Source of the DNA: Lumbricus terrestris
Taxonomy: Eukaryota > Annelida > Clitellata > Crassiclitellata > Lumbricidae
NCBI GenBank assembly: GCA_949752735.1
Contig: OX457043.1
Span: 37,012,605 to 37,076,604, forward strand
Length of the DNA: 64,000 nt
Direction of reading: 5' to 3'
Position 1 is the first letter of the stretch, and each line of letters opens with the position of its first letter. A model generated the notes under the pieces. The model was not told the DNA's origin and did no database searches. It saw nothing but the letters and a program-made list of their open reading frames with translations. A program made the position numbers and the translations under genes. Below are positions 42,163 to 53,639 of this stretch, piece after piece.

Positions 42163-42470
42163 ATTACGGAGACTAATCGGTAACATTCCAGAAAGACGGA
42201 CCAACCATAGCAAAGCTTCTATCCACTTGCATTCTCATCCTATTTTAGACCTAACTTATATACTAAAGGCATCAGAAATAGCAGAATCTACATAAGTGTC
42301 TTTGCAAAAACGAACACTAGAAAGGTTTCTATTTAGTAGGCCCTATCAGGGTCCTCTTTTATGGAATAATATACCGGAAAATATTCGTGCATCCAGGAGT
42401 CTCGCTCGATTTAAATCCCAAATCCGTGCACACAGCACACACATTAAAAAATGTAAAATGAACAACCCAT
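42163..42470 (+). pseudogene. LINE RT C-terminal fragment
   Basis: RLIGNIPERRTNHSKASIHL then SLQKRTLERFLFSRPYQGPL and LWNNIPENIRASRSLARFKS: the terminal GPLLWNNIP block of Jockey-superfamily ORF2. One stop near 42294. Confidence 0.7.
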
Positions 42471-42894
42471 TTAATCTGGTTTTTCATTCTTTTTTCATTC
42501 TTTTTAAGTTGAGCAGAGGGAAGTTATCCCATTGCTACTATTTAATTGATTCCAAAAATACTGCCATTTCCATCTGTTTCCTGATCTGTTATCATTTATC
42601 ATATCAGAGTGAAGAATTTTTTCTTTGGTAAATAGGCGCCAATAGCTGAATCATTCCCTATGCATTTCACAGTAATGATTGTACACTAAGCTATACCATC
42701 GCAATTATTAACTGCAATTAATCACTTTGTGTCCTATTATGAATGCATAATTGTCTGTTTGATATTTTTGGGATCAACAAACAAGTGCTTCTGAATCGTT
42801 GCTATGGTTTTCTTAATCGATTGCTTACGAATCCCATGGCACTTTAATCTCTACATATTATTATTTTATTTTTTTTTATTATTTATTTATTTCA
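42471..42894. other. Nothing identified
   Basis: AT-rich. The TTATT run at 42855-42895 is the tail side of the following LINE. Confidence 0.5.
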
Positions 42895-43445
42895 GAAATT
42901 TATATAGCGCCTCTTCAAGGTAGGCTACTCAGAAGCGCTCCCGGCCCAGCCACGGCTAAATAAAACAGTTTTTAGGTTCTTAAGGAACAGAGCGGAGTGA
43001 CCCCTGGGAATTAAGCGCAGTGTAACAGGGAGACCATTCCAAGCTGTAGGACCTGCAACAGAGAATGAACGACACTGTCGGATAGCAGTCCGTGAGCGGG
43101 GAACCAGAAGCTCAGCGTGGTTCGCCGATCGAAGGGTCGATCGACGCTGAACTCCCAAGGTGGAACAACAGAATTCTCGAAGGTAGGGTGGAGCTAGTCC
43201 TTCAATGCACCGCCTAACCAGCGCACAGACCCTGTATGCAATCCGCTGAGGAGAAGGGAGCCAGTGTAAGGTATCCCGCATATAGGATGAGACATGGCCA
43301 TATTTTGGGATATGGCCAACAAGTCGCGCCGCAGAGCGGAGGACCCGTTCCAGGCAGCCAATCCGGTCAGCCGGAAGTCCATGATAGAGGGTGCTGCAGT
43401 AGTCAAGGCGGTGAATTATTAAGTGAATTAGGCGTTTCCAGTCCT
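42895..43445 (-). pseudogene. L2-type LINE 3' end
   Basis: On the minus strand, LVGHIPKYGHVSSYMRDTLH, WLPSPQRIAYRVCALVRRCI, ELLVPRSRTAIRQCRSFSVA and TAWNGLPVTLRL, then the tail GGGAGCGCTTCTGAGTAG and GCGCTATATAAATTTC. It is close in protein to the LINE at 1255-2302 but a different copy. A frameshift separates the first part at about 43280. Confidence 0.85.
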
Positions 43446-44033
43446 GCGTAGAATAGATACTTGGGGCACAGGCCTAAGAATAGTATAGATAGGCTGTCAA
43501 ATGAAAGGCATAATAATTATTTGATGATTGGTTTCGGTTAACTAAAACCAGACTATTTGTTGCTTCTCGGATGAATGTTTTGGAATATTGTAAGGCAACT
43601 CTATTCTTCTAAATGTGTTTATGAAGTGTAACTTACTCAAGAGTTTCAGTATACTGATTTTGAGTGAAACGCAGCTATTTGCGATTTGGGGAAATTAGCC
43701 TATCCTAAGATCTCTTAGAATTTTTAATTCTATTAACAAAAACAAGAAAAGCACTCCTTGGCATTATTATAGTATCCGGACCGACGTGTCGGTTAGCTTC
43801 GAGTTTAGGGGTTGTGAGCAGAGCTGTACTGGTAAATTTTGAGGCGAGTACACGCTGACCGGGAGAAAATGTCGACTTTTTTGATTGCGAAATCTCTGAT
43901 GACATTTTTTTAATCATCAACCCAAAAATGTCCCCATTTTTCCCGTCCGTAGAAATCTGATGACTTTTTTTCAGTCATCCGCCCCATTTTTTTATTTAGT
44001 CTTTAGCTTCGAATTTTATTTTTAAAAATACAC
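43446..44033. other. Unassigned; part resembles the 48038 hAT family
   Basis: 43868-43995 (GTCGACTTTTTTGATTGCG, CATTTTTTTAATCATC and TTTTCAGTCATCCGCCCC) resembles 58355-58460 inside another element. No boundaries found. Confidence 0.4.
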
Positions 44034-44041
44034 CTAAATAG

Positions 44042-45655
44042 CAGGGTGGATAAAAATCGTGATTTTTTTAATAAAAATAAAAAAATCGGATTTTTTTGAT
44101 TTAAATCGGATTTTTTTGATTTAAATCGGATTTTTTTGATTTATATCGGATTTCTTTCTTATAGTTCGTATTTTGTATGTAGTGCCCTTTTTTGGGTATC
44201 AAGTCACATGCTTCATTAGGTAACAGTAAGTGTTATTACCTTTAATTCTACACAAAGCTCGAGGGTACGTACCATACGTATTCTATTTTGTGAAAGGTAC
44301 GTACGTATTTTAACGTACCCTATTTTAGGGTACGTAAACAATAATAAAATACGTTAGCCTCGTCATTGCTCATTATAAGAACATTCAATTTAATTTAAGT
44401 AAACAATTGCAGCCAAGTAGGCCTATACAGCGTAGTGAATTGCTTCAATGCTACACTGTATATAGGTCTATGTTTATCCAGCATACATTGCACTGCACTA
44501 ATTAATGTCAGTTAGTCGGCTTAGTTCTGCTGCAACATTTAAAAGTCCAACTCCAAGGGAAAGGTTGAACAGTTGCATTCAATTAATTATAGCAGAAGAA
44601 TTTATCGAATTAAATTTACTGCAACGCCACCAGAAATATCGATTTCAGTGACGCATACAGTAATGTTGACTGCATGTATACGTACATGTACATTGTAGGC
44701 TATGGATCGCCGAGTAAGCCATAAATTAAAAAAATTGTATGGTAGGCCCTACGTATCATACGCGTATTCTATTTTTTGAAAGGTACGTACGTATTTTAAC
44801 GTATTCTATTTTAGGGTACGCGTACCCTCGAGCTATGATTCTACAGCTATACAATACAGGGTGGATAAAAATCATGATTTTTTAACTAAAAATAAAAAAT
44901 CCGATTTTTTAAATTTAAATCCGATTTCTTTCTACTAGTTCTAAGTTTGGATTTACTGCCTCCATGTGCGTATCAAACCACTATGCATTATTGTAGCTGA
45001 TATTTGGTATTCGGTAACAATTATTACCTTCTTTAGTTTTGCAGTTATACAATACAAATTAACACCTTTGAAGTGGTATATATACTTAATACTAATAGTG
45101 CGATCGATGAACAATCAGTTTAAATCCAATGAAGAAGTCAATGTTCTGTGAAACTGTGAAATCAGATCGCTATGTAAGTGGTCAAGTTACTGAGTCAGTG
45201 AGTCAGTCACACCTTGCAAACTAGAACACTACGGTACTAATATTATTAGGTCACTGCTAGTGCTAGTCGCCAGTAACTGAACATTGTCATTCAGACGTAA
45301 AATATTTTAGTCACAATACAAGTGTTCATCTTCTCCCGCTAATGGCTTCTTGTTCATAAGTTTGAAAAGAAACACCAGTTTCCAGTAGTGACATCAGCAG
45401 GTGACACGTGTTTTAGGCTTTAGCACTACACTGTGCAGCCAGATGAGTCAGCCTGCTGGGCATGCTGAATGCACTAACTGGCAGCTGCACTGCTGCAGCT
45501 AAGTGAAAGGAAACAAACCTGCAAGTTGTGTGGCACAAAAGCATTGATTGAAATTTATTTTCACTATTCGATTTAAATCGTGATTTTTATTACCGATTTA
45601 AATCGTGATTTAAATCAATGATTTAAATCAACCGATTTAAATCATCTCCACCCTG
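44042..45655. mobile_element. hAT-type element, copy A, with nested insertion
   Basis: Perfect target duplication CTAAATAG at 44034-44041 and 45656-45663. The ends are CAGGGTGGATAAAAATC and, reversed, CAGGGTGGAGATGATTTAAA. An extra internal left terminus (CAGGGTGGATAAAAATCATG) lies at about 44860. It shares this with copy B at 51417-52400. The 585-bp element at 44253-44837 is inserted in it. No transposase. Confidence 0.95.
44253..44837. mobile_element. hAT-type element nested in copy A
   Basis: Target duplication ATTCTACA at 44245-44252 and 44838-44845. The ends are CAAAGCTCGAGGGTACG and, reversed, CATAGCTCGAGGGTACG. Inside are repeated ACGTACGTATTTTAACGTAC motifs. Copy B at about 51596-51603 has a single ATTCTACA with no insertion, so the empty site is visible in the same window. 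Confidence 0.95.
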
Positions 45656-45663
45656 CTAAATAG

Positions 45664-46100
45664 CCGTGTGTACCATGATTTACTCGCGTATGCCCGTGTA
45701 CCCTGGTTTTTACCCACGTTTTTTCTTGAGGTGAGTATACGATGACGTTTTTCGCCGGAGGTAAGTATACGCATATACCTGCGTATGCCCTTGTTTACAT
45801 CCCTGGTCGTGAGGGTCGGTTAGGATAAGGTTAGGCATCGTGAGTGTCGGTCGGGTCAGGTTATTCGCCGTGAGGGTCTGTTAGGATCAGGTTAGGCGTC
45901 ATGAAGGTCGCTTAGAGTTAGGAATAGGGCTAGTGTCGTCATTCGGTCCCGCATACTATAAGTTTGCCCAGTCCTTAAGCTTGAATGCGATTGAACTTCC
46001 GAAAAATATTCAGATTTAAATTAAATACAGGTTAGTGTTAAATTCTATAATGACTTGGTAGCAAGTAAACAATATGGTGGCCACAGATCAACGCAAAATA
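45664..46100. other. Short GGTTAGG-bearing repeat, otherwise nothing
   Basis: 45810-45925 has about three copies of a roughly 40-bp unit with CGTGAGGGTCGGTTAGGATA and AGGTTAGGC. No gene seen. Confidence 0.5.
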
Positions 46101-46104
46101 GAGC

Positions 46105-46515
46105 GTTGTCACGTGCGGCGATCAATAGCCCAATTTATCCAACAGCCTACGGCGATAAATAGCTCAATTTTTTCAACAGCCTAAGGCGATAAATAGCCCA
46201 ATGTTTCCACGAAAGTAAGCATTATTTTAAATCTGAAATGGAAGCTAGATGCGTGTATTTTAGACCTGAAATGGAATCAATCTAATACATATAATTTGTA
46301 ACACGTTTAATTGTTTTTTATTCCGTTTGTGAAATTACCCGTATCAATATTGGGGGGGGGATGTGGCAGGGGAAATGGACCGGGTGTAAATTCTTGGAAC
46401 ATTATTCTCATGTCTTGTAAAATTATAAAACTTTTCATTATTTACTTGTAATTATGAAATGAATAAAATATTATTCTGAAGTGTTTACTTTCGCGGAAAC
46501 ATTGGGCTGCCGATT
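46105..46515. mobile_element. Foldback-type element with GGCGATAAATAGCCCAAT repeats
   Basis: Left arm: three units like CCTACGGCGATAAATAGC(C/T)CAATTTTTC (46110-46205), ending CAATGTTTCCACGAAAGTAA. Right arm: TTTACTTTCGCGGAAACATT then GGGCTGCCGAT (46487-46515), inverted. The core at 46228-46268 has CTGAAATGGAAGCTAGATGC, shared with 52469-53087 and 13676-13905. Target duplication not resolved. Confidence 0.65.
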
Positions 46516-46894
46516 GAAATATGGCCATGTGGGATAGGTAGCACAGTTATGTGCTGCACACCATTAAAAAGGGCTTGAAAATTACTTTCATAGGATAGCA
46601 ATTTGATTTTGCTTCCGTGATGCCTTCCATTACAAAATTCCAGTTGAAAAGCAAGGTTTTTTACAGTCGGGAGAAAACGGCATGATCTGCAAAGTTTGGA
46701 CTGTCATATATAGACCAGGAAATGAACCAGAGGACTTATATTTTTTTCATATAATCAGTTTGTTGTACTCTTTCCAAATATGCAAAAACATTGTTGGTAT
46801 TCTTGGTTGTTTTTAATTTATGAATGTGCAAATATTGCACAAATTGCCAATATTTCATGTGCATATTTCTGCAATATGTGCATATTTCTACATA

Positions 46895-47487
46895 TGTGAC
46901 CCATCTGACCAAAACCAGGCGTAAGTCGATTTTTGTACAAAATGAGTGCCATGTATCTTCTAAAAGAATAAAGTCTCTTCTTTAAAATGACACAAATCCT
47001 ATTGCTCTGCCATGTTTCTGTCCAAAGTTATGAGTAAAAATATGGTTCGACCGTCCAAATTACAATTCTGAGAAAAATGCGTTTAAAGTTTTCTATAACT
47101 TAGAAATGCAAGATTCTTTAGAACCATGTTCATAATTTTAAAAAATTTGCAAAAAATAAACAGATTGCATAGTAGGCTAGAAGGAAGTCTGGGCTTTTCA
47201 CTGATACCTAATTTATTTTGTTAGCCACATACCGAATAGGGCTACCAATGGTGGGAAAGTGAAAAATGGCGGGAAAAGTCACCAAATTATTTGAACATTA
47301 AAAACCACAAAAATATCATTAAAAATAATATTTTTGCAAAATTTTTGGTTTTAATGTGCATAAAACATATTTATTTATCATTTTCTGTCAAAAACTAAAA
47401 TTGAAAAATTCGGTTTTTTGACATTTTGGTCATTATCTCAGAAGCGTGTGTTGCGACTTGCGCCTGGTTTTGGTCAGATGGGACACA
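46895..47487. mobile_element. TA-flanked MITE, 35-bp inverted ends
   Basis: TA at 46893-46894 and 47488-47489. The ends are TGTGACCCATCTGACCAAAA and, reversed, TGTGTCCCATCTGACCAAAA, continuing CCAGGCG(T/C)AAGTCG. It is AT-rich inside and non-coding. Probably Tc1/mariner-type. Confidence 0.85.
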
Positions 47488-47504
47488 TATATGCACAATT
47501 TGCA

Positions 47505-47725
47505 CATATTGCACTGGCTACCTATCACTTCACGCATTCACTACAAGATCCTCTGTCTGGTCTCCAAAGCACTGCTGGGAAAGCCCTTATGTACATCTTC
47601 ATCTCACTCAATGCGTTCTGCAGATCATCTGAATCTTTTTGTTCCCAGGACTAGCACTGCTTTTGCCCATCATTGGGCGCTTGCTGTGGTTGGTCCTTCC
47701 ATATAGAATGGCCTTCCTCCATCAC
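47505..47725 (+). pseudogene. L2-type LINE C-terminal fragment
   Basis: ILHWLPITSRIHYKILCLVS, then MRSADHLNLFVPRTSTAFAH and ALAVVGPS. Cut on the left by the MITE and on the right by a mariner fragment. Confidence 0.75.
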
Positions 47726-47729
47726 TAAT

Positions 47730-47954
47730 GTTGCGTTACGTTTTTGGATCGTCAAAAAACAGTGGGTGGGCTCACTAAGAGTTATATTACTTTTGTTCTG
47801 TTTCAAATATTTCTATGAAATTTGGCTACTGTACGTAGATATGAATTACCTTCAAACCTGTGAAATTCGATTTAAAAAATTCTTAATTTTGACCAAGGTA
47901 TTGGCAAGATATTGGCAAAAACTGTATGGGATTACTTTTTTATGGCCCACCCTG
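47730..47954 (+). mobile_element. Half of the mariner foldback family
   Basis: TTTTTGGATCGTCAAAAAAC through TATGGCCCACCCTG matches the right half of 3446-4218 (about 4015-4218). Left half absent; the expected TA on the right is TG. Confidence 0.75.
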
Positions 47955-48037
47955 TGGATACAATACAATGCAATTGCACAATATATCAATTCAAAGATGT
48001 GAAACCGTTGTGATCATTTTTATAATATAAATATAAT

Positions 48038-49366
48038 CATAGGCGTAGGAGACGGGAGTCCAGAGGGGGCAAATGCAAGTCTGTTTTTTTGGGCAAGTAG
48101 ACCCGGGAAAATATTAACCAAACTTCTTGAAGTTCAATGTTCATTAGTATACCACATTATTTCCCTGCTCCATCTTGCCCGAATCCAGTTAGATATTAGT
48201 TTACAACAACCATGGTTAGCAGAAATTCCTGAAAAGTTCTGAATTCACGGTAGCATTTTATAAATAAGCTTAGTAGCGAGAATCGCAACAAATTCAGGAG
48301 CCGAAATTTGCCCGAAAATCTTGCCCGAATCGAGATAGATATTAACTCACAGCCATTGATAGCAGAAATTCTGAATTGACGGTAGCATTTTGTAAATAAT
48401 GGCAAGAATCGAAACAAATTCAAGAGCCGAAATTTGCCCGAAAATCTTGCCCGAATCGAGTTAGATATTAGCTCGCAACAACTATGGATGGCAGAAATTC
48501 CCGAAAAAGTTCTGAATTCACGGTAAATAATGGCTAGAGTCGCAGCAAATTCAAGAGCCGAAATTTGACAGAAAATTGCGACTATTCGTTTCATTTGGTG
48601 AAATTCACAGCATGCAAGCTAGGTGCAACAGAACACGGAATTCGCTGCCTGAATGACATCAAAATTTCTACTGGTCATGAGGCAAAATAGACACGATAAT
48701 CTTGCAATCATCAACATTGAACGTGCAGATCTTGGTCTGCTCTCTGAAAATTTACAATCTTTTCCTTCTTGTCAAGTGTGCGGGATCAAGGGGGCACTTG
48801 ATAGCTCACTTATAATATTATTACGGGAAGGATAATAAAAGACCGACGTTATACTAAGGCCTCACTCAGCTTCCTCCAACCGTTCACTTCGTTCATCAAC
48901 AGACTTGACTCTTGCTTCCGCCTTCTAGAATTGCTGTGGCTCAGTCTCGATCATTTGCCTCAATTGGTCTTTCTCTTTGAAATGAGCTCTCTCCTTGCGT
49001 TCACTCTACACTTTCTCTGGCAGTCTCTCTTCGTCCTTATATCCTCTTAAAGTATGCCTCTTCGCACATGGTCTTGCATAGGCTACTAGGGGCGGCTTTG
49101 AACGGTTCACCCTACTGAGGCCCTTTGTAGATGATTAGATACAATGCAAAACAATGTACAATTATGAATTTAATAAGTTGCTCGTGTGAAGTTTGAACTG
49201 GTTAAGCATCAGGAATGCATACATAGGCCACATAATTAATTTGCATATATGCCTAAAATTACCCAGCCTGGTCCCTATAATATGGCGTAAATTATTCCGG
49301 GTTTAATTTTTCGGGCAAAAGTAAAATTTTGGCCCCCCCACTGCTGAAATGTCCCCTACGCCTATG
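48038..49366. mobile_element. hAT-type non-autonomous element (1.3 kb)
   Basis: Perfect target duplication AATATAAT at 48030-48037 and 49367-49374. The ends are CATAGGCGTAGGAGAC and, reversed, CATAGGCGTAGGGGAC. Inside is a tandem of about 120-130 bp built on GCCGAAATTTGCCCGAAAAT and TTAGATATTAGCTC (48190-48590, about 3 copies). Related copies: 58296-58655 and 60462-60790. Confidence 0.93.
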
Positions 49367-49396
49367 AATATAATACAACTAAATTATGCTTATTAA

Positions 49397-49467
49397 TCCT
49401 TTACCCATTTGCCCCGAGAATATCCGCTGAAAACGAACTTAAAATTTAAAAATGAACCGGTAAAGGG
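49397..49467. mobile_element. 71-bp piggyBac-type MITE
   Basis: TTAA at 49393-49396 and 49468-49471. The ends are TCCTTTACCC / GGTAAAGGG. A different family from the 74-bp MITEs. Confidence 0.65.
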
Positions 49468-49471
49468 TTAA

Positions 49472-49924
49472 AGCTACAGTAAACATAATGTATTTCTTTA
49501 TCATAATCAGAATGAATTTTGAACAAAATTTATGCCAATCATGTACAACTGCTAAAGACACACAAATATCAGAATAATAAATTAATGTCATTTATGCATG
49601 CAACATCATATATTTTGAAAGTTTTCTCGGCTTAAGTCTAAAAATGATGTTCGAACAGTTGTCCAGCTGGTATTGACGTGTGCTGTTGTTGCGTGCTTGA
49701 GGTGCTGGCACTAAGCATCAGACGTGTTCCAATGGAACCCAGCATACGTCATCATGCCATGGCCAAGTTAGACAATAGCTTGCCCTACTTTTTGCATCTG
49801 TCTTGAATTTGACAAGTACATCTTCTGGACGTCTGTGTACCATTTGTGGCCATACATTGCTGCCACTTAGAGCCCAAGTTGACATGTAATGCTATCCAAT
49901 CTGGTGTTCTCAGTTGCTTGCTCG
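49472..49924. other. Nothing identified
   Basis: AT-rich. No coding support. Confidence 0.5.
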
Positions 49925-49932
49925 GATTCCTT

Positions 49933-50882
49933 GGTGTCCGGACAATTCGGAGACGGACAATTCGGACCGGACAATTCGGAACGGATAATTCGCACCGGAC
50001 AATTCGGACCGAACAATTCTTAGCAGCCAAAATTCGTGATGGGACTTCCACTTTTAGGTCAGATTTTCCTAGCCTACCCATCTCCATCACCCAAAATGTA
50101 TTTGTGTCCAGACTAATAATACTCTGGCACCTGATCAGCGGGCATAAAAACCATGGGCCATATAGGTATGAAAATTGCATTGATCTAAGTGACCTGCCTA
50201 TAAGTTAAATAATATTTTCTTTTTAATAACTCAATCTGACACACCGCAGAACGATCACAAGTACATGTTATACGAAATACGGCCCACTGTAGCACGACAC
50301 GCAGATCGGCTTTACAGCAGTGGGTTCGGTAACTTAACTAATGACCTAAGTACTGGATCATTTCTGGTCGGCCAAGCCAGAAGTGGGAGGGGCTATCTTT
50401 ATTTTTCGCAGAACCCGAGTCAAGCAACACATCAGCAAAGCGCCAGCGGCAGCTAACAGAAAATTCAAATAAATTTTTGCCCTGAGCAAGGCTTGAACCC
50501 GGGTCCGCGCGGATGACTCTCAGTTTAACGACCAGCGCTCTCACCACTGAGCTACGGGACCCCCCAAGTTGATAATTTACCGCATTTATCTACTAATTTC
50601 AGTTTCTTGTTTTGAGTTATTGAACCAATTTATGTCAGCGTAACTATTTTAGAAGATCATACAGCATTTACTTGGTGCCATATAATTATTTTATGCCAAT
50701 GATCAATAAAAGTTTCATCCCCGTAAGTGTCTCTTAGGAAAGCAAAATTTTTATATGCACTCCGAATTGTCCGTCTCCAAATTGTCCGGGTCCAAATTGT
50801 CCATCTCCGAATTGTCTGGTCCGAATTGTCCGTCTCCGAATTGTCCGGTCCGAATTGTCCGTCGACGAATTGTCCGGGAACT
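49933..50882. mobile_element. Foldback-type element with GGACAATTCGGA arms
   Basis: Target duplication GATTCCTT at 49925-49932 and 50883-50890. Left arm: about six units of CCGGACAATTCGGA (49937-50020). Right arm: about nine inverted TCCGAATTGTCCG units (50757-50875). The core holds a tRNA-like SINE at 50340-50567. No transposase. Confidence 0.88.
50340..50567 (-). mobile_element. tRNA-like sequence / SINE head in the foldback core
   Basis: The minus strand starts GGTCCCGTAGCTCAGTGG with a perfect A box (TAGCTCAGTGG, 50553-50543). The B box is GGGTTCAAGC at 50500-50491, at tRNA-like spacing. The acceptor stem pairs only in part and the anticodon arm does not form, so this is a tRNA-derived SINE or tRNA pseudogene rather than a working tRNA. 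The 3' limit is approximate. Confidence 0.7.
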
Positions 50883-50890
50883 GATTCCTT

Positions 50891-51408
50891 TGTGACATCT
50901 GAGTCATTGCAGTCATCAATGTCAGTTTCTGGTACCGCATTTTCAAATGAGTCAACAGATACTCTTCACGTCAATATTAGACTCTTTGAAACTGAGATTA
51001 AAATATGATGGTTGCGGCGAAAGAGTTAAATTTAAATAATATTTGATACATGTTGAAGAAAAGACAAATGAAATGTTTATTTTAGCTAATACATGTGAGA
51101 ACGGGTCTTAGTATTGTGTATTTTAGGGGTTGCGATGCCACGTGGTGACTGATATGAGTTTGCCAGTGCATGTCTACTGTCTCACCTTGGTGTTTAATAT
51201 TTGAGTATGATAATCTGCACTATATTTCTGAAAGTTTATCCTTTCTGTTTGTATTGTCCATTTCTGGCCCGCTGACGATTTTTTCTGGCCCGCAGAACCT
51301 TCACTAAAGATTTAAAAGTTAGAGGATAAAAGTTCATTTTTTATTTTACACTAAATTTACAGTCAGCGCCAAATACATCGAGGTTTCTTCTTACTGACGT
51401 CACCTTTG
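50891..51408. other. Nothing firm; possible left part of an old hAT
   Basis: CTGGCCCGCTGACG and CTGGCCCGCAGAAC at 51264-51300 echo CTGGCCCGCCAC at 53725-53775. This suggests a larger old element spanning both, but its left end is not resolved. Confidence 0.4.
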
Positions 51409-51416
51409 CTCAGACG

Positions 51417-52400
51417 CAGGGTGGATAAAAATCGTGATTTTTTAAATAAAAATCAAAAAATCGGATTTTTTTGATTTAAATCGGATTTTTTTGATTTATA
51501 TCGGATTTCTTTCTTATAGTTCGTATTTTGTATGTAGTGCCTTTTTGGGGGGTATCAAGTCACATGCTTCATTAGGGAACAGTTATTACCTTTAATTCTA
51601 CAGCTATACAATACAGGGTGGATAAAAATCATGATTTTTTAACTAAAAATACAAAATCCGATTTAAAAAATTTAAATCCGATTTCTGTCTACTAGTTCTA
51701 AGTTTGGATTTACTGCCTCCATGTGGGTATCAAGCCACTATGCATTATTGTAACTGATATTTGGTATTCGGTAACAATTATTACCTTCTTTAGTTTTGCA
51801 GTTATACAATACAAATTAACACCTTTGAAGTGGTATATATACTTAATACTATTTAGTGCGATCGATGAACAATCAGTTAAATCCAATGAAGAAGTCAATG
51901 TTCTGTGAAACTGTGAAATCAGATCGCTATGTAAGTGGTTAAGTTACTGAGTCAGTCACACCTTGCAAACTAGAACACTACGGTACTAATATTATTAGGT
52001 CACTGCTAGTGCTAGTCACCAGTAACTGTTGTCATTCAGATGTAAAATATTTTAGTCACAATACAAGTGTTCATCTTCTCCCGCTAATGGCTTCTTGTTC
52101 ATAAGTTTGAAAAGAAACCCGTTTCCAGTATAGTGACATCAGCAGGTGACACGTGTTTTAGTCTTTAGCACTACACTGTGCAGCCAGATGAGTCAGCCTG
52201 CTGGGCATGCTGAATGCACTAACTGGCAGCTGCACTGCTGCAGCTAAGTGAAAGGAAACAAACCTGCAAGTTGTGTGGCACAAAAGCATTGATTGAAATT
52301 TATTTTCACTATTCGATTTAAATCGTGATTTTTATTACCGATTTAAATCATGATTTAAATCAATGATTTAAATCAACCGATTTAAATCATCTCCACCCTG
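51417..52400. mobile_element. hAT-type element, copy B (empty-site copy)
   Basis: Perfect target duplication CTCAGACG at 51409-51416 and 52401-52408. Same ends as copy A (44042-45655) and the same duplicated left terminus (second one at about 51615). It lacks the 585-bp insertion. The inner 51690-52400 is nearly identical to 44935-45655. Confidence 0.95.
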
Positions 52401-52468
52401 CTCAGACGCACAGCTCTGTGTAGACTGCATCCATGGTTTCCTATTGGTTCAAGTTGTCTGTTAACAAA

Positions 52469-53087
52469 GGTGTCACGACAACTGGTCTACAGACAAGTCG
52501 TCTAACGACAATTGGTCCCCAGACAATTCGTCTATTGACAGCTGATCTACAGACAACTGGTCCAGCGCTTGAGAAATGGAAGCTGGATGAAAGTTTTTGC
52601 AGGTGAAATGGAGGTTGGATTGATGAAAAAACGCAAGAGAAATGAAATCTGGATTAAAGTTCTTTTACATGTGAAATAGAAGCTGGATTTACAAAAATAA
52701 CACATGAGAAATAAAAGCTGGATGAAGGTAGACCTATTTTTAGATCTGAAATAGAAGCTGGATTGATGAAAAAACACTTAAGTAATGGATGCTGGATGAG
52801 GGTATCTTTTTTATCTAAAATAGAAGCTGTATTAACGAAAATAACGAGCTAGAAATAGAAGGTATTTTTAGATCTGTACTAGAAGCTGGATGCATGTTGA
52901 AATACATGAATGAAAATCATCAATCAAGCTTCCATTTAGGCTAGAAAACCATTTAACATTTTTTTCCCATAAATCCGGCTTCTATTTCACCAATACGATT
53001 CGTCTGTAGACCAGTTGTCGTTAGATGAGTTGTCTGGGGACCACATATCGTTAGACGAGTTGTCTGTCGACCAATTGTCGTGGGACC
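52469..53087. mobile_element. Foldback-type element with 9-bp target duplication
   Basis: Perfect 9-bp duplication GTTAACAAA at 52460-52468 and 53088-53096. The ends are GGTGTCACGACAACTGGTC and, reversed, GGTCCCACGACAATTGGTC. The arms are about 20-bp units (GTCTAACGACAATTGGTC, CCAGACAATTCGTC). The core has six or more copies of GAAATAGAAGCTGGATGAA at 52574-52900. A 9-bp duplication is what MULE/foldback insertion gives. Confidence 0.92.
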
Positions 53088-53149
53088 GTTAACAAAATTA
53101 TGAAAGTTACGAAACACTTATAATATTTAAAAATATTGTCAAAATTTAA

Positions 53150-53625
53150 TAAGAAGCGAAAAGTGGACATTGTATCAAGATCTTTTCGCGATATTTGAAC
53201 GGATATGTATTTCTTTGTTGAATACAGCAGTAATCCAGTATGTTTAATTTGTCAGGAAAAGGTTATCCAATATGTGTAATTTGTCAGGAAAAGGTTAGCG
53301 TTGTGAAGGAATACAGCCTCCGTAGACATTATGATACGAAGCATGGTGATATTTATAGTGGGGGGGCCTAGGCCAGATAAATAAAGAAAAGATCGAAGAT
53401 TTGAAGAAGAACTTGGCAAAGCAGCAGAATGTTTTCACCAGTCGGTGTCTCCTGTAGTAGCAAGCTATGCAGTTTCTCACATGGTTGCCACAGCTATGAA
53501 GCCTTTTGCCAAGGGAGATTTTGTAAAAGATTACTTGTTGAAGGCCCCGGAAATTGTGAGCCTGGATAAAAAGCAGTGTTTTGCTAATATAAGTTTATCA
53601 CATATTTGACTGTTTGTATGCTAAA
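53150..53625 (+). pseudogene. hAT (BED-finger) transposase relic
   Basis: Frames join as FVEYSSNPVCLICQEKV, VSVVKEYSLRRHYDTKHGDI and KEKIEDLKKNLAKQQNVF. A shifted frame then gives VVASYAVSHMVATAMKPFAK and GDFVKDYLLKAPEIVSLDKK. This is the CxxC...HxxxxH zinc finger and following region of hAT transposases of the kind domesticated in GTF2IRD2/ZBED-like proteins. A 33-bp tandem duplication (53232-53297) and frameshifts inactivate it. The catalytic part is missing. Confidence 0.8.
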
Positions 53626-53639
53626 AAATGCACCATTTG

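Noticed and set aside
45810..45925. Interstitial telomere-like repeat (GGTTAGG)
   Set aside because: Only a few GGTTAGG in a unit of about 40 bp; not a telomeric array.
50478..50567. A working tRNA gene on the minus strand
   Set aside because: A and B boxes are good, but the anticodon arm does not pair and the acceptor stem has mismatches. It sits within a foldback element, so it is called a tRNA-derived SINE.
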